DNA of 64,000 bases from Rotaria sp. Silwood1 (taxonomy: Eukaryota > Rotifera > Eurotatoria > Philodinida > Philodinidae). Below are positions 28,545-40,662 of this stretch, piece after piece; position 1 is the first letter of the stretch, and each line of letters opens with the position of its first letter. A model generated the notes under the pieces. The model had not been told where the DNA came from. It searched no databases and worked only from the letters and a program-made list of their open reading frames with translations. The stretch covers positions 496,001 through 560,000 of the forward strand of contig CAJNOP010000080.1 in assembly GCA_905250075.1 (NCBI GenBank), in the 5' to 3' direction. The position numbers were made by a program, and so were the translations under genes.

Positions 28545-29744
28545 ATGAATGAATCGTCGACGACGACGACGACACTCTCCGAACAACGTCTTGTAGAATT
28601 TAAACGTATTGTCGAAGGTTATTTACTATCCATAGTATGTATATGTGGTTTATTAGGCAATGCCTTAACATGTGTTATATTATCCAGTCGAATTATGCGT
28701 ACATCAACAACAAATATTTATATATTTGCATTATCATGTGCATCATCATTTGTTTTAATTGGTTTTTTATTAACACATGGAATACGCTCAACTTTTCATG
28801 CTGAAACATTTTATCGATATATATTTACAAAAGTTTTTCCCATACATGTAACATGTTTGTTAATACAAATATATTTAACAGCAACAGTTGCTGTTGATCG
28901 ATTTATTCTCATATGTTTACCATTTCGAGGTCAAAAATGGCGTAGTCCACGACATGCAGTATTTGTTGTTTTATGTGTTGCATTATTTTGTATATTATAT
29001 TGTATACCATTTTGGTTTGAATTTGCTCTTATCAAACAAAATAATACACGAACTATAATTGTATCAAGATTTGGAGCACATCCATTATATCGTATATTAA
29101 TGCGTAAATATCTTTATTTTGTTTTTGTTTTTCTTATTCCATTATCAACAATATTAATATGTAAAACAATGATTATTAAAAAATTATATACTGTACGTAA
29201 ACGTAAACGTTTATTGGGTAATTTATCAAAACACAATCGATCATCAAATGCTATTAATTTTTTATTATTATCAATTGTATTTGTATTTCTTGTTACACAA
29301 TTTCCTTATTTTATATTTAATGTTCTTTATGCATGGTTTGGTATAAGTTTAATGGCTAATCTACGTGCAAGACAATATCTAGCTATCAATAATCTTTTAT
29401 CTGTCATAAATGCATCATCGACATTTATACTTTATGCTTTTTTCGATCGAAAGTTTCGACAAGTTGGTGAACATTTTTTATTTTGTCGACCATTACCAGC
29501 TGGTTTCGATGTTCAAAATGGTATAACACGAGTAATAGCATCAAATCGTCATGCAAGTATTTTCGTACCTAATACAAAACCATGTCATTCATCAATACAT
29601 TTAATAAAAAATCATCGATATTCAGCTACTGTAAATAATAATATACAAGATTTAACAAAACAACAATTAATTGAAACACCATTAAAAACAGCAAGAAGTG
29701 TTCCATTTTTTGAAACTGAAGATCATGTGTCGACATTTGATTGA
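28545..29744 (+). CDS. Rhodopsin-like GPCR, peptide/FMRFamide-receptor type, intronless
   Basis: A 399-residue seven-helix receptor in one exon. TM1 has the GN pair (Asn39), TM3 ends in DRF (118-120) where most receptors have DRY, and TM6 keeps the bend proline in TQFP but lacks the CWxP tryptophan. TM7 reads NASSTFILY, so the NPxxY Asn and Pro are Thr and Phe. The usual TM2 aspartate is not seen (ALSCASS). An extracellular N-glycosylation site, NES, is at residues 2-4. The SSTFILYxFFDRKFR end of TM7 is of the type seen in FMRFamide-like receptors of protostomes. The C-tail is about 85 residues. A poly-Thr run near the start is encoded by ACG repeats. The start is the first ATG of the frame with upstream AT-rich leader. 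Ligand unknown; the peptide-receptor assignment is by general look. Confidence 0.85.
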   Translation: MNESSTTTTTLSEQRLVEFKRIVEGYLLSIVCICGLLGNALTCVILSSRIMRTSTTNIYIFALSCASSFVLIGFLLTHGIRSTFHAETFYRYIFTKVFPIHVTCLLIQIYLTATVAVDRFILICLPFRGQKWRSPRHAVFVVLCVALFCILYCIPFWFEFALIKQNNTRTIIVSRFGAHPLYRILMRKYLYFVFVFLIPLSTILICKTMIIKKLYTVRKRKRLLGNLSKHNRSSNAINFLLLSIVFVFLVTQFPYFIFNVLYAWFGISLMANLRARQYLAINNLLSVINASSTFILYAFFDRKFRQVGEHFLFCRPLPAGFDVQNGITRVIASNRHASIFVPNTKPCHSSIHLIKNHRYSATVNNNIQDLTKQQLIETPLKTARSVPFFETEDHVSTFD

Positions 29745-32338
29745 TTATTAATCATAAGTTATAATTATATGTCTTTTTATTATGTTCAGATCATTGTTTG
29801 CTTTGCTTTTGTTTTTTCTTTTGTGGTTATAAACATTAATTCAATATCGAGTGTCAATTAAGGACTATACATTTATTAAAAAAAAAAAGAAAAAAGAAAA
29901 ATCCCACGGAGAAGAAATGGAAACAAAAACTATCTTATCATATATTATTATATTTTATATGTCTATCGACTATTTTTTGTATCAACAGAATGATAAATGT
30001 TTGTTTTTATTTCATATTAAAGTGAAATAGATGAACAACAAAATTATGGATAAATATGAAATGTTAAGTAGAACTAGTGATAAACACTTCACTATGTGCA
30101 GATTTTATCTTGCAATAACAACAAATAAATAGACTATATATTTCTTTTTTTTTTTTATTGAACAATGAAAAAACTCATTATCCTAAACTTTTTAACTAAT
30201 ATGAAAAACAAAAGTATCATTCATTTAATATGACTCTTCCTTTAATTGTTCAGTGGAAAAAAATATATCAGAACTCGAATGTCAATTGCAATCTTCATAT
30301 CCGTATAGAAAATTTATACATAAGTACTTCTATTTGAACCGTGATCAAAGGCTTCAAAACAACCTTATTAACTTATGTCTGATATATATATAGAAGAATA
30401 ATTACATTCGTTATAAATATAATGATCATACTATGTGATTTTCTGTTATCAATAGTATGCAAATAGACATCAGAAATCCCACCGATAACCTTTTGCAAAA
30501 AAGAATATTCGTTCTGTCAATCTGTCCGTCATTGATCAATGGAAGATACAAGAATCAAGTATCAATTAGAGAATCATGAAAGAATGGATAGCATCCTTTA
30601 GTTATTTCTGTGATGAAAGTTATGTTAATAGAACAAACAGAGGTTATTTGGTTTAAGAATATAAAACTAGCAGGGTTCTGACGCCTCATTCATAGAAAGC
30701 TATCGTGGCATTTTATAAATAATCAACACACGACATCAATTTTATATTCAATTAACAGATGTTTAATGATCGTAAATAGATTCAAATATACAAAATTTGC
30801 CTAAACCGTCAATGTAGATAATTTTTTGATTTTTGATTTATTTCAACTCAAAAAAAAATGTTTTCTCTGCTAAGACTCTAGAATTAGAATATGTTTTGAA
30901 TGAAATCGGAAATAAGATACAAAGTTTATAAGCAATACACTAAAGTTTTAAAAGCATTTTCTTATCATATAACTAGAAAGCTATCAGTATATATTACTCA
31001 CCTGATCATGTTTAGAACACATAAGTGTTCGCTATTTCATGTACAATATTATATTTCAATAATTTCTTTTTTTTTTTTTTTTTTTTTTTTGAGAACAACT
31101 ATTCCGTATAAATACTTCCAGTGTTATATTATTTATTCATGAAGGGTTCAAAAATATATTATCATTATCATTCACTGTAAATAATTTGAATGTTTACTTT
31201 GAACAATTTCGTTTCTGGTAGAATGCATTACAAATTAAATAGAGATTTACTCATTCGGTAAGAACATGAATATCCTCCTTACAATTTGCTTTGTATTTTT
31301 ATCTATAGATTTCATCGAAAGAAATCTGATAGTGTCTAAGTAAAGTAAATAGAATTCTTTTTCTATTATGTAATCAAATCTATCTAAACCGATGATTAAT
31401 GAATTGGAAAATAATCTTTTGTTTTATCAGAAAAGAAGAGTTGCATTGAGTTCAAAAAAAAACACATTAGAAATAAAATAGGACACTTATGAAACAACGA
31501 TAAGATTTTATCAAAAGAGAAAAACAAACTGTTAAAATTCCTGGAGCAAAATAAGACTGCGCTATTCTTTATCATTTTTTGTCTCGAAGGCTTGAAGCTA
31601 TGTAATGCAGCATTTTTTCAATGAAGATAACAAATCTATCATAAATATTCAATCATATTTATTCTCCTTGGCTTTAGTTTTCTTTTGAGAGTAAACGGTA
31701 CGTGAAAATCTTAGCTGAATATTTTCTTCATTAACCTTTCTCGTCAAAATATTTCATCTATGCGTTCTACAGAATAATGAATTAGGGAGCAAAGAAAATA
31801 ATTGTATGATCAAGAGGAAAAAATGAAGATTAAACATAGTTCAAGTTATTATCTAGTTTTTATTATTGCTCTTTGATGATTGTTCATCATATCATACATC
31901 TCTAAAAAAAGAAATGCCCTAGTTATTATTCATAAAATAAGAAACATGCTCAATTAAATATTATTTCATGCAACGATTCTACTTTTCCCAAAGGATTACG
32001 GAAATTTTTCTTTTATCTTAGTGTCTCGATGCAACTCTACAGTAATATATCATATAAAATCTATATCGTTCCGTCAAAAATTTTGCTTTAGATACAAAAA
32101 TATAGATCATTTATTTTTGACCTTGAATTATAATCATAAATGCGTGTTGTTATTTATGTTTCTTTTTTTTTGTCTTAGGAAAATTTCTATGAAAATAAGA
32201 ATACAAGAATCAATTGTGAAAAATATATTAGAGAAATAAATTTGAATGGACACTGCACAAAATCGAATGTTTATTATATAAGAGTCAGAATCAAAATGAA
32301 CAAGACATACAAATACAAAACCAAAACAGATCAGTTAT
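29745..32338. other. Spacer between convergent GPCR and SDE2 genes
   Basis: Holds the 3' flanks of both neighbours. A 24-base T run at 31067-31090 could be the complement of a poly(A) tail of an old retro-insertion, but no element was recognised beside it. Frames here are short and biased. Confidence 0.55.
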
Positions 32339-33528
32339 TTATGTTTTCTTAGCCAATTTTTTTTTCTTTGCATCATTTGCATGAGCTGCTTCATCATCAT
32401 CATCGTCACTTGATACATCACCAAGATCAATACCTAGAAAAAATGCTGCATTAGCTCCTTTTTCTTTTTTTGTTTTCTTAGTTTTGAGTTCTCCATCTTC
32501 AAGTGTGTCATCTGAATGACGTCGCTTTTTGGTTGTTGTCACTTTTTCACCATCATCATCATTATCATTGTCTCGTGTACTAATTGCTGTTGATGATTTT
32601 TTCTTTTTCTTTTCTGCATGTATTAATTCAGCAGCGATTTGTACAGCTTCGTTCATATCTTCAGCAATTTGTTTTTTTTGTTCATCATAAGCCGTATCAG
32701 AAAATTTATGTGGTGGTGGAACACTTCGATAATCATTTTTCTCTTCATCTGCTGATGATTTACTTTTATGATCCGTTGATGATGTAGCAGATTTTTCTAA
32801 TTGTTTTTGCATCCATTCCTTAAATCAAAAACAGATGTTATTATCCAATAAATAGCACATAAAGAATAGATTTTAATTGCTGAAATATGTCATACTTTAA
32901 CGACAATAAAATGCCGTTAGAAAAATATATCTCTCAAACTACCCAAGTGTTGTTTATGAATAGATCAAAAAAACACAAAAAGACATTTTGACCTTGCTAA
33001 TTGAAATAGAAATAAAATGATCATATTTTATTATATAGGCATCTATAAGTCACGTATATTCAATTGTCTTCTCTTTCTCGCAATAATATTGAAAAATTTA
33101 ATTAAAAATACATATTATTTGTAAATTTACATACCTTAAGTTTTTTCTCATTGTTTACATCTCTCATTCGTCGTCCATTTAAATCTCGACAAGCTTCTTT
33201 ATTTTTCGATATAAGAATTTGTTTACCAAATGAACGTAATAAAGATCCAAAACCACCCTTAAAAGAAAAAATACATAGATGAAAATAAATAGATTGAAAG
33301 ATATTTTTTTTTTCTAAAATTTACTTTTCCTCCAAGTACTTTAGGCCAAATTTTATATGTTTCATCTTCTAATAATTGATATTCATTTGATAAATCTATT
33401 TTCTTGCCATTTTTTTCAATAATATAGGTATTTTCACCTAATAAGTCATTTAATTCTTGAATTAAATCATTAAATGCATTTGATGATGAGAAATTTAAAT
33501 ATTCTTGATGTCCGAATTGAATATACAT
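32339..33528 (-). CDS. SDE2: SDE2 homolog (ubiquitin-like, processed at GGK-GG), 3 exons
   Basis: SDE2 is made as a ubiquitin-like precursor cleaved after a Gly-Gly; the released C-terminal part acts in splicing and replication-stress control. Exons, in coding order: 33528-33325, 33257-33135, 32818-32339; about 268 residues. Residues 1-66 form the ubiquitin-like part ending VLGGK, then [11 protein letters not shown] starts the conserved SDE2 domain at the exon 1/2 junction. It continues [22 protein letters not shown]. The C-terminal half is Lys/Asp/Glu-rich and disordered with two basic clusters. The vertebrate C-terminal SAP domain is not seen. It lies 147 bases downstream of the PIWI stop on the same strand, close enough for co-transcription in an animal that uses spliced-leader trans-splicing. 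Confidence 0.92.
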
Positions 33529-33675
33529 CTAGAATGAACACATAGAAAACATTTAAATAACAATAACAAAAACATTTCATATTATCTGAAGAAAACAAAA
33601 CCAAAAAAAAAAAAACAAAATCTTTCGACTAGAATACACAAAGTTTTTTTTTTCAAACAAGAACACTGTTGATAT

Positions 33676-36600
33676 TTAAAGATAGAATAAATTTTTATAT
33701 TGTGAAAAATTTGGTAAAGCACCAAGTGTTTCACCAACTAATGATGAAAGACGTTGAGCAAACTAAAGAAAAAAAAAAACAATAGATGATTTCTCTTATC
33801 ATATTGAAACATAAATAAATAGAAAAAAATTTTACTCGACAAACTGATGGCAAAAAAAATTGATTACGTTGTGGAATATGTAATGTTAAATAAAGTATAA
33901 GTCTTTGAATTTTTTGTGCTGATAAATCAGTATTATCAAATAGAACAAGAAATTGACGAGCTTGTAATGTTGAACAATGATCACGATGTGATGATAAATA
34001 GAAACAATAACTTGGTCTAGATAAATATATGATATTTTATATATATTTAACGATAGAATAAACGATTACTTACGAATCTTTTGCAATTAAACAATCAATA
34101 TTCACAATTTTCTTTGGCTAAAACAAAAATAGAAATAGAAATAATTTTCAGATTAATAAGAATTGTTATGTTAAACATAAAAATAGATTATTTCCGGCAT
34201 TACAATACATTTAATAATATATTCATTTGCACTATTTTCATTTGATTTGTACTTTATGATACTATTAAGACTACTGAATCGAATCAAAATTTGATTTGTC
34301 ATATGTTATTATATGGTATGAACGAAAAAATAAATGTTACTTCTACAGAATACACCCACGTCATCATGCAATGTGGTGCATTATGACATCAGGTCAATTA
34401 GTATACGATCAAAGTAATTACTAAATACGGTGTGTGCATTCTTTAGAAGAGCCGTAATAATCAATCCATCAAAATAAATGACCTTCAATATATTATTTTA
34501 ATATCTTGCTCAGTCTTCATTTTGTATGCTTGAATTTTTTTTTCAAAAGAAAAAGGTACTATTGTTCAATTTTTAATAAAGTGTTTTTCAAGCAATTTCC
34601 TGGATAAATTTAATAAAAAGAATAATTGAATACTAAGAATGTATATAAAAATAACTTTTCAAACTGTGTTTTATCCATTATGAAGACATAAAGGATGGTG
34701 CTTCTGAGAAGGTTAAATTGACCTAGCCGAAACTTCTGATTATTGTACCACATACTATGCGTCTGTGTTGCCAAAAATAGATTCTCGACCTCTCCAAGTT
34801 TAAAAAAATTCCTGCCGAAAGGAGAATCTAGATAAAACACTGATTTCAAAGATGAAAAGCTAGTTTTTAAGAATTATTCGTCAATTAATAATAATAACAA
34901 TAAGATAATATAGCCATTTGGTAGTCCTTGATAGTGCTCTATCAACTGACTATAATTGAAAAACTTTCAAATTAATCTTTAAGACATGCTTTCATCAGTT
35001 TTCTTGTCATTTTTTGGAGCAGTCAGACTATTTTAATCTATTATTATGGAGTTTAAAAGAAAAGTAACATTATGAGGTAAAAAAAAAAATGCTCTCGTCT
35101 TTTAAGTTCCATATTCTTATATAAATAAAAAAATGACTACTTAATCAGTCTATGGGTCAAAAAAGAGTTTGGAACAGTCAAATTTTTCGATCTTCAAATC
35201 GATTTCAACTTTATTTAAGCTGTAATTTATTATAAAAATCAGTTTGAAAACCTATTCTGTAATACTTATTAAGTGTTAACTAATAATTTTTGTATGTAAT
35301 TTAATTTTAGCCAAGTTTTTGGTATTTTTTTGTTAGGAATTGAATGGCACATCTTTTTGAAAAAAAAAGATCAAATTTGCACAGTAAAGATTGAGTGAAA
35401 TATTAACAAATAATAATAAGAGAAACATTCATTCGGACATATCCGTTATGAGCTATGACATAAAAATCAGAGTTTTCATTGATTTTAAAGAAATATTCAC
35501 TTTAAAAACAACTAAATTCATGTATATTAAGAACATTTCAAGGTATCGATAATTGTTTATTTGGTCCGACAAAAGTACAAAAGTATATTTATACTAATAC
35601 TAAAGAGACTTTAAAGAAAAAAACTAGTAAATATGTCCTCTAGTCTTTATTAATTTTGCGTTTTTTTCCTCCTGAAATTTTGATTTTCTTCGGAAAGCAC
35701 TACTTCAATCTCTGAATAACTTACGCATCTTTGTGTTTCTCACACTTATATGAATAAAATACACTTTGACCCAAATATGTGCACTCGAAATCTTTACATA
35801 CATTTTATTACATGTATATATGAAAATTTATATAAAAATACTGTTACTACAATCCTTCCGGGATTAAAATGTGAAGTACAATGTAGCTAGTGTTATTAAC
35901 CACAGGAAATTACTTTATTCTACCTATTAAACGATATATTTCTTCACCATGCTTTGTCTTAATCCTTCAGAAATATAACAAGAAAGTAGTTCATACACTA
36001 CATTACAATGAGATTCTATTGATATATGACCTTCGATTGTTTAGCAACAATATTTCGCACAGTCTGCGAGAGACCTAAAGTTCTATCTCTATATTTCAAC
36101 ACTCCTTGGAGATCATGTTTCATAAAAGTAAAATTTTGTATACCTGAACATATTTATAAAAATCATAAATCATTTGTTTCATAAATGCAAATATAATTAT
36201 TCGTGGTTGATAATCTTCTATAATATTATTATGTGTAATCATATCAATAATTGATTGAATTTCATTTTCTTTAATTATATTTAAATCATCAAATGATGAA
36301 AAAACATTTCGTCCAATAATAATTGTTGTTGGATAAATTTTATTTTCCTATAAAAATTAAAATACTAGAATAGAAATAAAAAGAAAAAGATATGCTTATG
36401 ATACTTCATAATATGCATCAATGGCTAATCGAACAAATATTCCAATATCAGATCGAAGATCATTTTCATTTGTATATGACTTTGCATGACTAAAATATTC
36501 TGTCATAGTATAATTTAATGAACCAACAATAGCCAAAACATAATTAAGATGTTCTGATAATTTATAATTGACATGTGTCGATGTCCATGTAGCTAAACCA

Positions 36601-39600
36601 ATTATCATTGTATTTGGCTAAAAAAATCTTTAAGATAGTGAAACTTATTTTTACATCAAATTAAATTTTACTATATTAATATTAGTTGTTCGAATTTGTC
36701 CACCAAGTTTAAAATTAATATCTCGAGCAATATTTAATGCAACACCTGGTAGAATATCGTCATCAGCAATTGTACTTCTTAAAACAATCTAAATATATAA
36801 AGTTTTAATATTTTTCTTGAATATGATAATCTTCTCACTTCGCTCGGAGTTGGTATTTCAATACAACAGATACGTTTAATTGTATTGTAACGATCAATTC
36901 GACGTGATTTAACTATTACTGATACGAGTTGTATCTAAAGAATAAATTCGAATATAAGAAATATTATGAAACTTAAAGTAATTTACTTGTTCATTGAGAT
37001 TAGTACGAAGAGCATTTGCATATGTTTCTGTTTCATCATCATCCATTTTCACATGAATTGGCTCATTAATAAGCATTCCTTGTTGTTGACCTACTTGTCG
37101 AAGCATATTGACATAGATTGATGCTCGATCTTCGTCAATTTTTGGATAAATTAATAACCAATTATTGAGTTCAATCTTCAAATTTAAATAAATATATCTT
37201 TCAATAGATAATTGTGTCTATTAACATTCTCAAATGAGATCAATTTTATTAGTGATCAAATTCAGATCATCATTAATGATCAAATAAGGATTTCTAGTTG
37301 AATTAGACAAAGAAAAGACTAGATGTAAACTGTAATAAAGATTTAAATGATTAGGTTTAATTTTAAATCAGATCTAACTATAAAAATTCTATCGTATTTT
37401 CTTTATGTTTTGAAAATACGTAGGACAATGTTTTAAATGATATTATCTCGTATAATAATAGTGATATACACAGAAAAATTGTCATAATTAGGATATGGGC
37501 ACCGAGAATAGTCATAACCTTGTGTTACGTTACATACAATGGATTCATAATTCATTAAAACTTCTTCAAAAAAAAATAGTAGTCGATTTTGAGACTTTTA
37601 TTATCAAGTTTCTTCTGTTTACATCACTATAATAAAAAAAGAGATCATGCCATCGGATAATGTATAAACTAATTTTCGTTGAAGCCCATAAATTATGGGA
37701 TACCCTTTATATATATTATCAGAAACATTAGGATTCAATCATATTCTGAAGAAAATCACAATTTTATGTTAATCTGATTGACAAAATAGATTTAGGGCAA
37801 GGAACTCTAAACCATATTGTATACAAGAAGATTATAGGCATAAACTCAGAGTTTCGTCTATTTTGTTCCAATCATTCTCACCGACGATCAAACAGATGAA
37901 ACTGATAGTCAATCTTGATTAATGATTGTCGAAACTAATTATAATCAAATCTAATTCAAAGACAAAAATTTTTCATACCGGATTAGTAAAATGTCCATAA
38001 GAATGATCATTATCTTGTATATCTTTTTGTTCATTTTCTTCATCATCTTCTAGAACTGTACTGTTATGAAAAATTTTCTAAAAAAGACAAATCTTTTTCA
38101 AATGATTTGATTTTCTCTCTTTTTTTTTAAATATACTCGATATGATTCATCTATGGATGAATGTATTGGAAAATTGGTTGGAACAATATCAATACCCCAT
38201 AAAGCAAGATATTTAATTGTTGCCATATTTCGTCGAATCATATCATTAAAATAGGATATTTCAGCTTGACGTCCAGTTGAATCTAATGGAATAAAATTAT
38301 GTGTCTTTCGTGCCTATAGCATAGAACGATGAAAATAAATTTATTTATTAAAAGAATAATTTTTTTTTATACTCGAGCATCTCGATGTGCACGATCGGAT
38401 AAACCAGTTAAATAACAAAATTCTGGAACAAGATAATTAACTTCTGTATTTGTCTGAAAATACAAAAAAAAACCAACATTCATATTAAATCATTATAATA
38501 ATGAAATGATTTATTCATACAGTATTTTCACCTGGTCGTCGTGGACAATAAACAATTAATGGTTGATCAGGATCTTTAATAGTGATATCAAATTTATGTC
38601 TATAATAATAAATAATTATTTATATTAAAAAAAAAGTAAACAAACAAACAATAAATTTACAAATAATAATCAATTAATGTTGTTTGTGAATCATCATTAA
38701 ATGTAAATGTAGCTGGTGTAAGTTGAAAATCAATATTATCAATACGTTGTGTTCGATTATCATATCGTGTTAGAACAAGTTTATTAATTAATTCTTTTCT
38801 AGCAGATTCTTGATAATCATCACCACATGTTGACATATAAAAACGTTCTCTAAACAAACTGCTTTTTTTTTGTTTGTTTTGAATTACAACTTACAATTCT
38901 TCATAACATGTTGTTGATGGTTTTTGTACAAAATCAATTGTTAATAATATTCCATCATCTTTATGTTCAATATTTACAACTTTACCATTCCAATGACGTA
39001 CTCTTCAATACAAACGAAGTTAAATCTTACGAAAGAATATATTCAATTGTCGAACACTGTTCGATCTCATTTTTTGGGGGGTTATGAGTAGGAACCAGTG
39101 AAACTAAGAAAACTCTAAATTGATTCAGGTCTATGCATTATCCAGCTAAAATTACAACCCTTTTAGTAGTTTTTGGTCTTTGAACCAAGTATTCACAGAA
39201 AACTTAAACAAGAAATTCTTATCTGAATTGTTATCCTTAGACAGGTCTTATGGTCATTAGAATATCCTCAATATTTCAGCTCAAATAGATGCATTTTTCT
39301 TGAGATGACAAACGTGTAAAATAAATCGATTTTATAGCTTGCCTTGTAATATATAAGCATTCGTTTGAGCTGAAATTCTTAAGATACTCTAATAGCCATG
39401 AGACTTGTCTAAAAATAAAACATCAGATGAAAATCCTATTATTGAGTTTGCCATAAATAGCTGACACAAAGATCAAAAAACTTAAGCTAGGTAACGCATG
39501 AGAAAAAATCTTTTAAGAATTCTCTTAGTTTCATTGAGTTCAATTCAGAGCCAAATTATGAAATCGAACGATATTCAATAGTTGGATATGTTCCCCTTAT

Positions 39601-40473
39601 TAGTTCTTCTATGAATTTACTTTTGTCGATGTCCACCATTTCGATTTATTGAATTCATAATCGATTCTCGACCTTGATCAATTGCTCTAAAATATTTCGA
39701 ATCGTTTTTTTTCTATTCATATTTGAATATTTAACTTACAATCGAAATAAAACATTAATGAGATCCATTGGTATTTGTTCAATATTAATTGTTTCAATAT
39801 AACGTATACGTACTTCATTGGGTGTATTTATTGTTGTATTATTAAAGGTAAAAGTCTATTTAAGTAAATATAATTTTTTTTATCAATAAAAGTTTTTTTT
39901 ACTTCTTTTAATAATTGTCGTGAAACATAAATAAATTGACCATCATATAATTTATGTAAATCACCAAGACATTTTGATAGATGATTAATCATTTTAAAAC
40001 GAGTTGTTCGACTTGTTATTATTGGTTGAAACTCAACTAGATATTTATACCATTGAGTTATTGTACAATGAATAAATAATTGATTTTCTAAACTAAGATT
40101 TAATCATTTATTGATCAAAATAAAAAAATTTTCTTTTGTTTTTCTTTTCAAACGAAAACTTACAGATCTTTTGATGAATTGGATAAAGATGATTGTCTAT
40201 AATAGAAATAATAATTTTAAAACACAATAAATTATTTAACTAACTTTATTTGACGTAAAACTTGTGCAGCACGTCCACTAGCTACATTTAAATTATTATT
40301 AATATTTATTGATGGTGCTAGTGGAGATGTATATGCATTCGTCTATGATTATAGAAATATATATAAACAATAAAAAATAAAATAATATTATTTACTGAAT
40401 TTTGTAAGATATCTTTTGCTGAATTACCACGTCCATAATTACCTAACACTTTCGAATTATCCATGATTGACAT
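33676..40473 (-). CDS. PIWI-subfamily Argonaute with degenerate catalytic tetrad, 20 exons
   Basis: PIWI proteins bind piRNAs and silence transposons. Exons in coding order: 40473-40396, 40342-40245, 40196-40164, 40092-39903, 39855-39740, 39686-39621, 39002-38895, 38849-38661, 38599-38521, 38453-38373, 38313-38137, 38077-37979, 37175-36987, 36934-36839, 36788-36672, 36617-36405, 36347-36144, 34117-34074, 34016-33836, 33762-33676; 814 residues, all in frame. PAZ at about 230-350 (VLTRYDNRTQRIDNIDF, then LVPEFCYLTGL). MID at about 438-570 (Y-N-T-I-K, PTPSE, FKLGG). PIWI at 573-814, ending FYL. The DEDH residues align with Ala581, Asp625, Asn657 and Gln747, so slicing should be lost. The MID YKQK set reads Y-K-E-K. 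The N-terminus has only one GRG. Large introns: 36143-34118 (2.0 kb), 39620-39003 (holding a palindrome), 37978-37176. Confidence 0.93.
34118..36143. other. 2.0 kb intron within the PIWI-domain exons
   Basis: Splits the third and fourth catalytic segments of the PIWI gene. Donor CAG-GTATAC at the 36143 side, acceptor TTTTAG at the 34118 side. No gene, transposon protein or long palindrome recognised inside. Confidence 0.65.
39030..39600. repeat. Long imperfect palindrome (foldback) filling a PIWI intron
   Basis: Almost the whole 618-base intron 39003-39620 is one inverted repeat. The centre is the perfect palindrome AAATCGATTT at about 39325-39334. The best-conserved block pairs about 39237-39297 (TTAGACAGGTCTTATGG..., ATTTCAGCTCAAA) with about 39359-39420 (TTTGAGCTGAAAT..., CATGAGACTTGTCTAA). 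Outer blocks such as GTGAAACTAAGAAAACTCT on the left match the complement near 39520-39535. Arms are about 270-290 bases, near 80% identical in the inner block and less outside. The intron RNA would form a long hairpin. Confidence 0.75.
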
Positions 40474-40662
40474 TAATAAAAATACGTCTTTCAAAATTAT
40501 TATATTATTTGGGAGAAATTTGATTTATCCAATAGGTTTTTTTGATCGATTCTAGAGTCATCTAGATGAAACTTCTTGATAAAGGATTGTTGCTAGGAGA
40601 TAAACATTTTAAATGGTTCAATAGATTTTCTATACAATTGAATATTTTAAAAGGTTTTAGAA
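40474..40662. promoter_or_regulatory. 189-base divergent upstream region shared by PIWI and IQUB
   Basis: The PIWI start (minus strand) and IQUB start (plus strand) are separated by only this segment, so both promoters and 5' UTRs must lie here or overlap the genes. No TATA box is placed convincingly; the right half is rich in TTTT and GATTTTC-type words. The function is inferred from layout. Confidence 0.55.
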
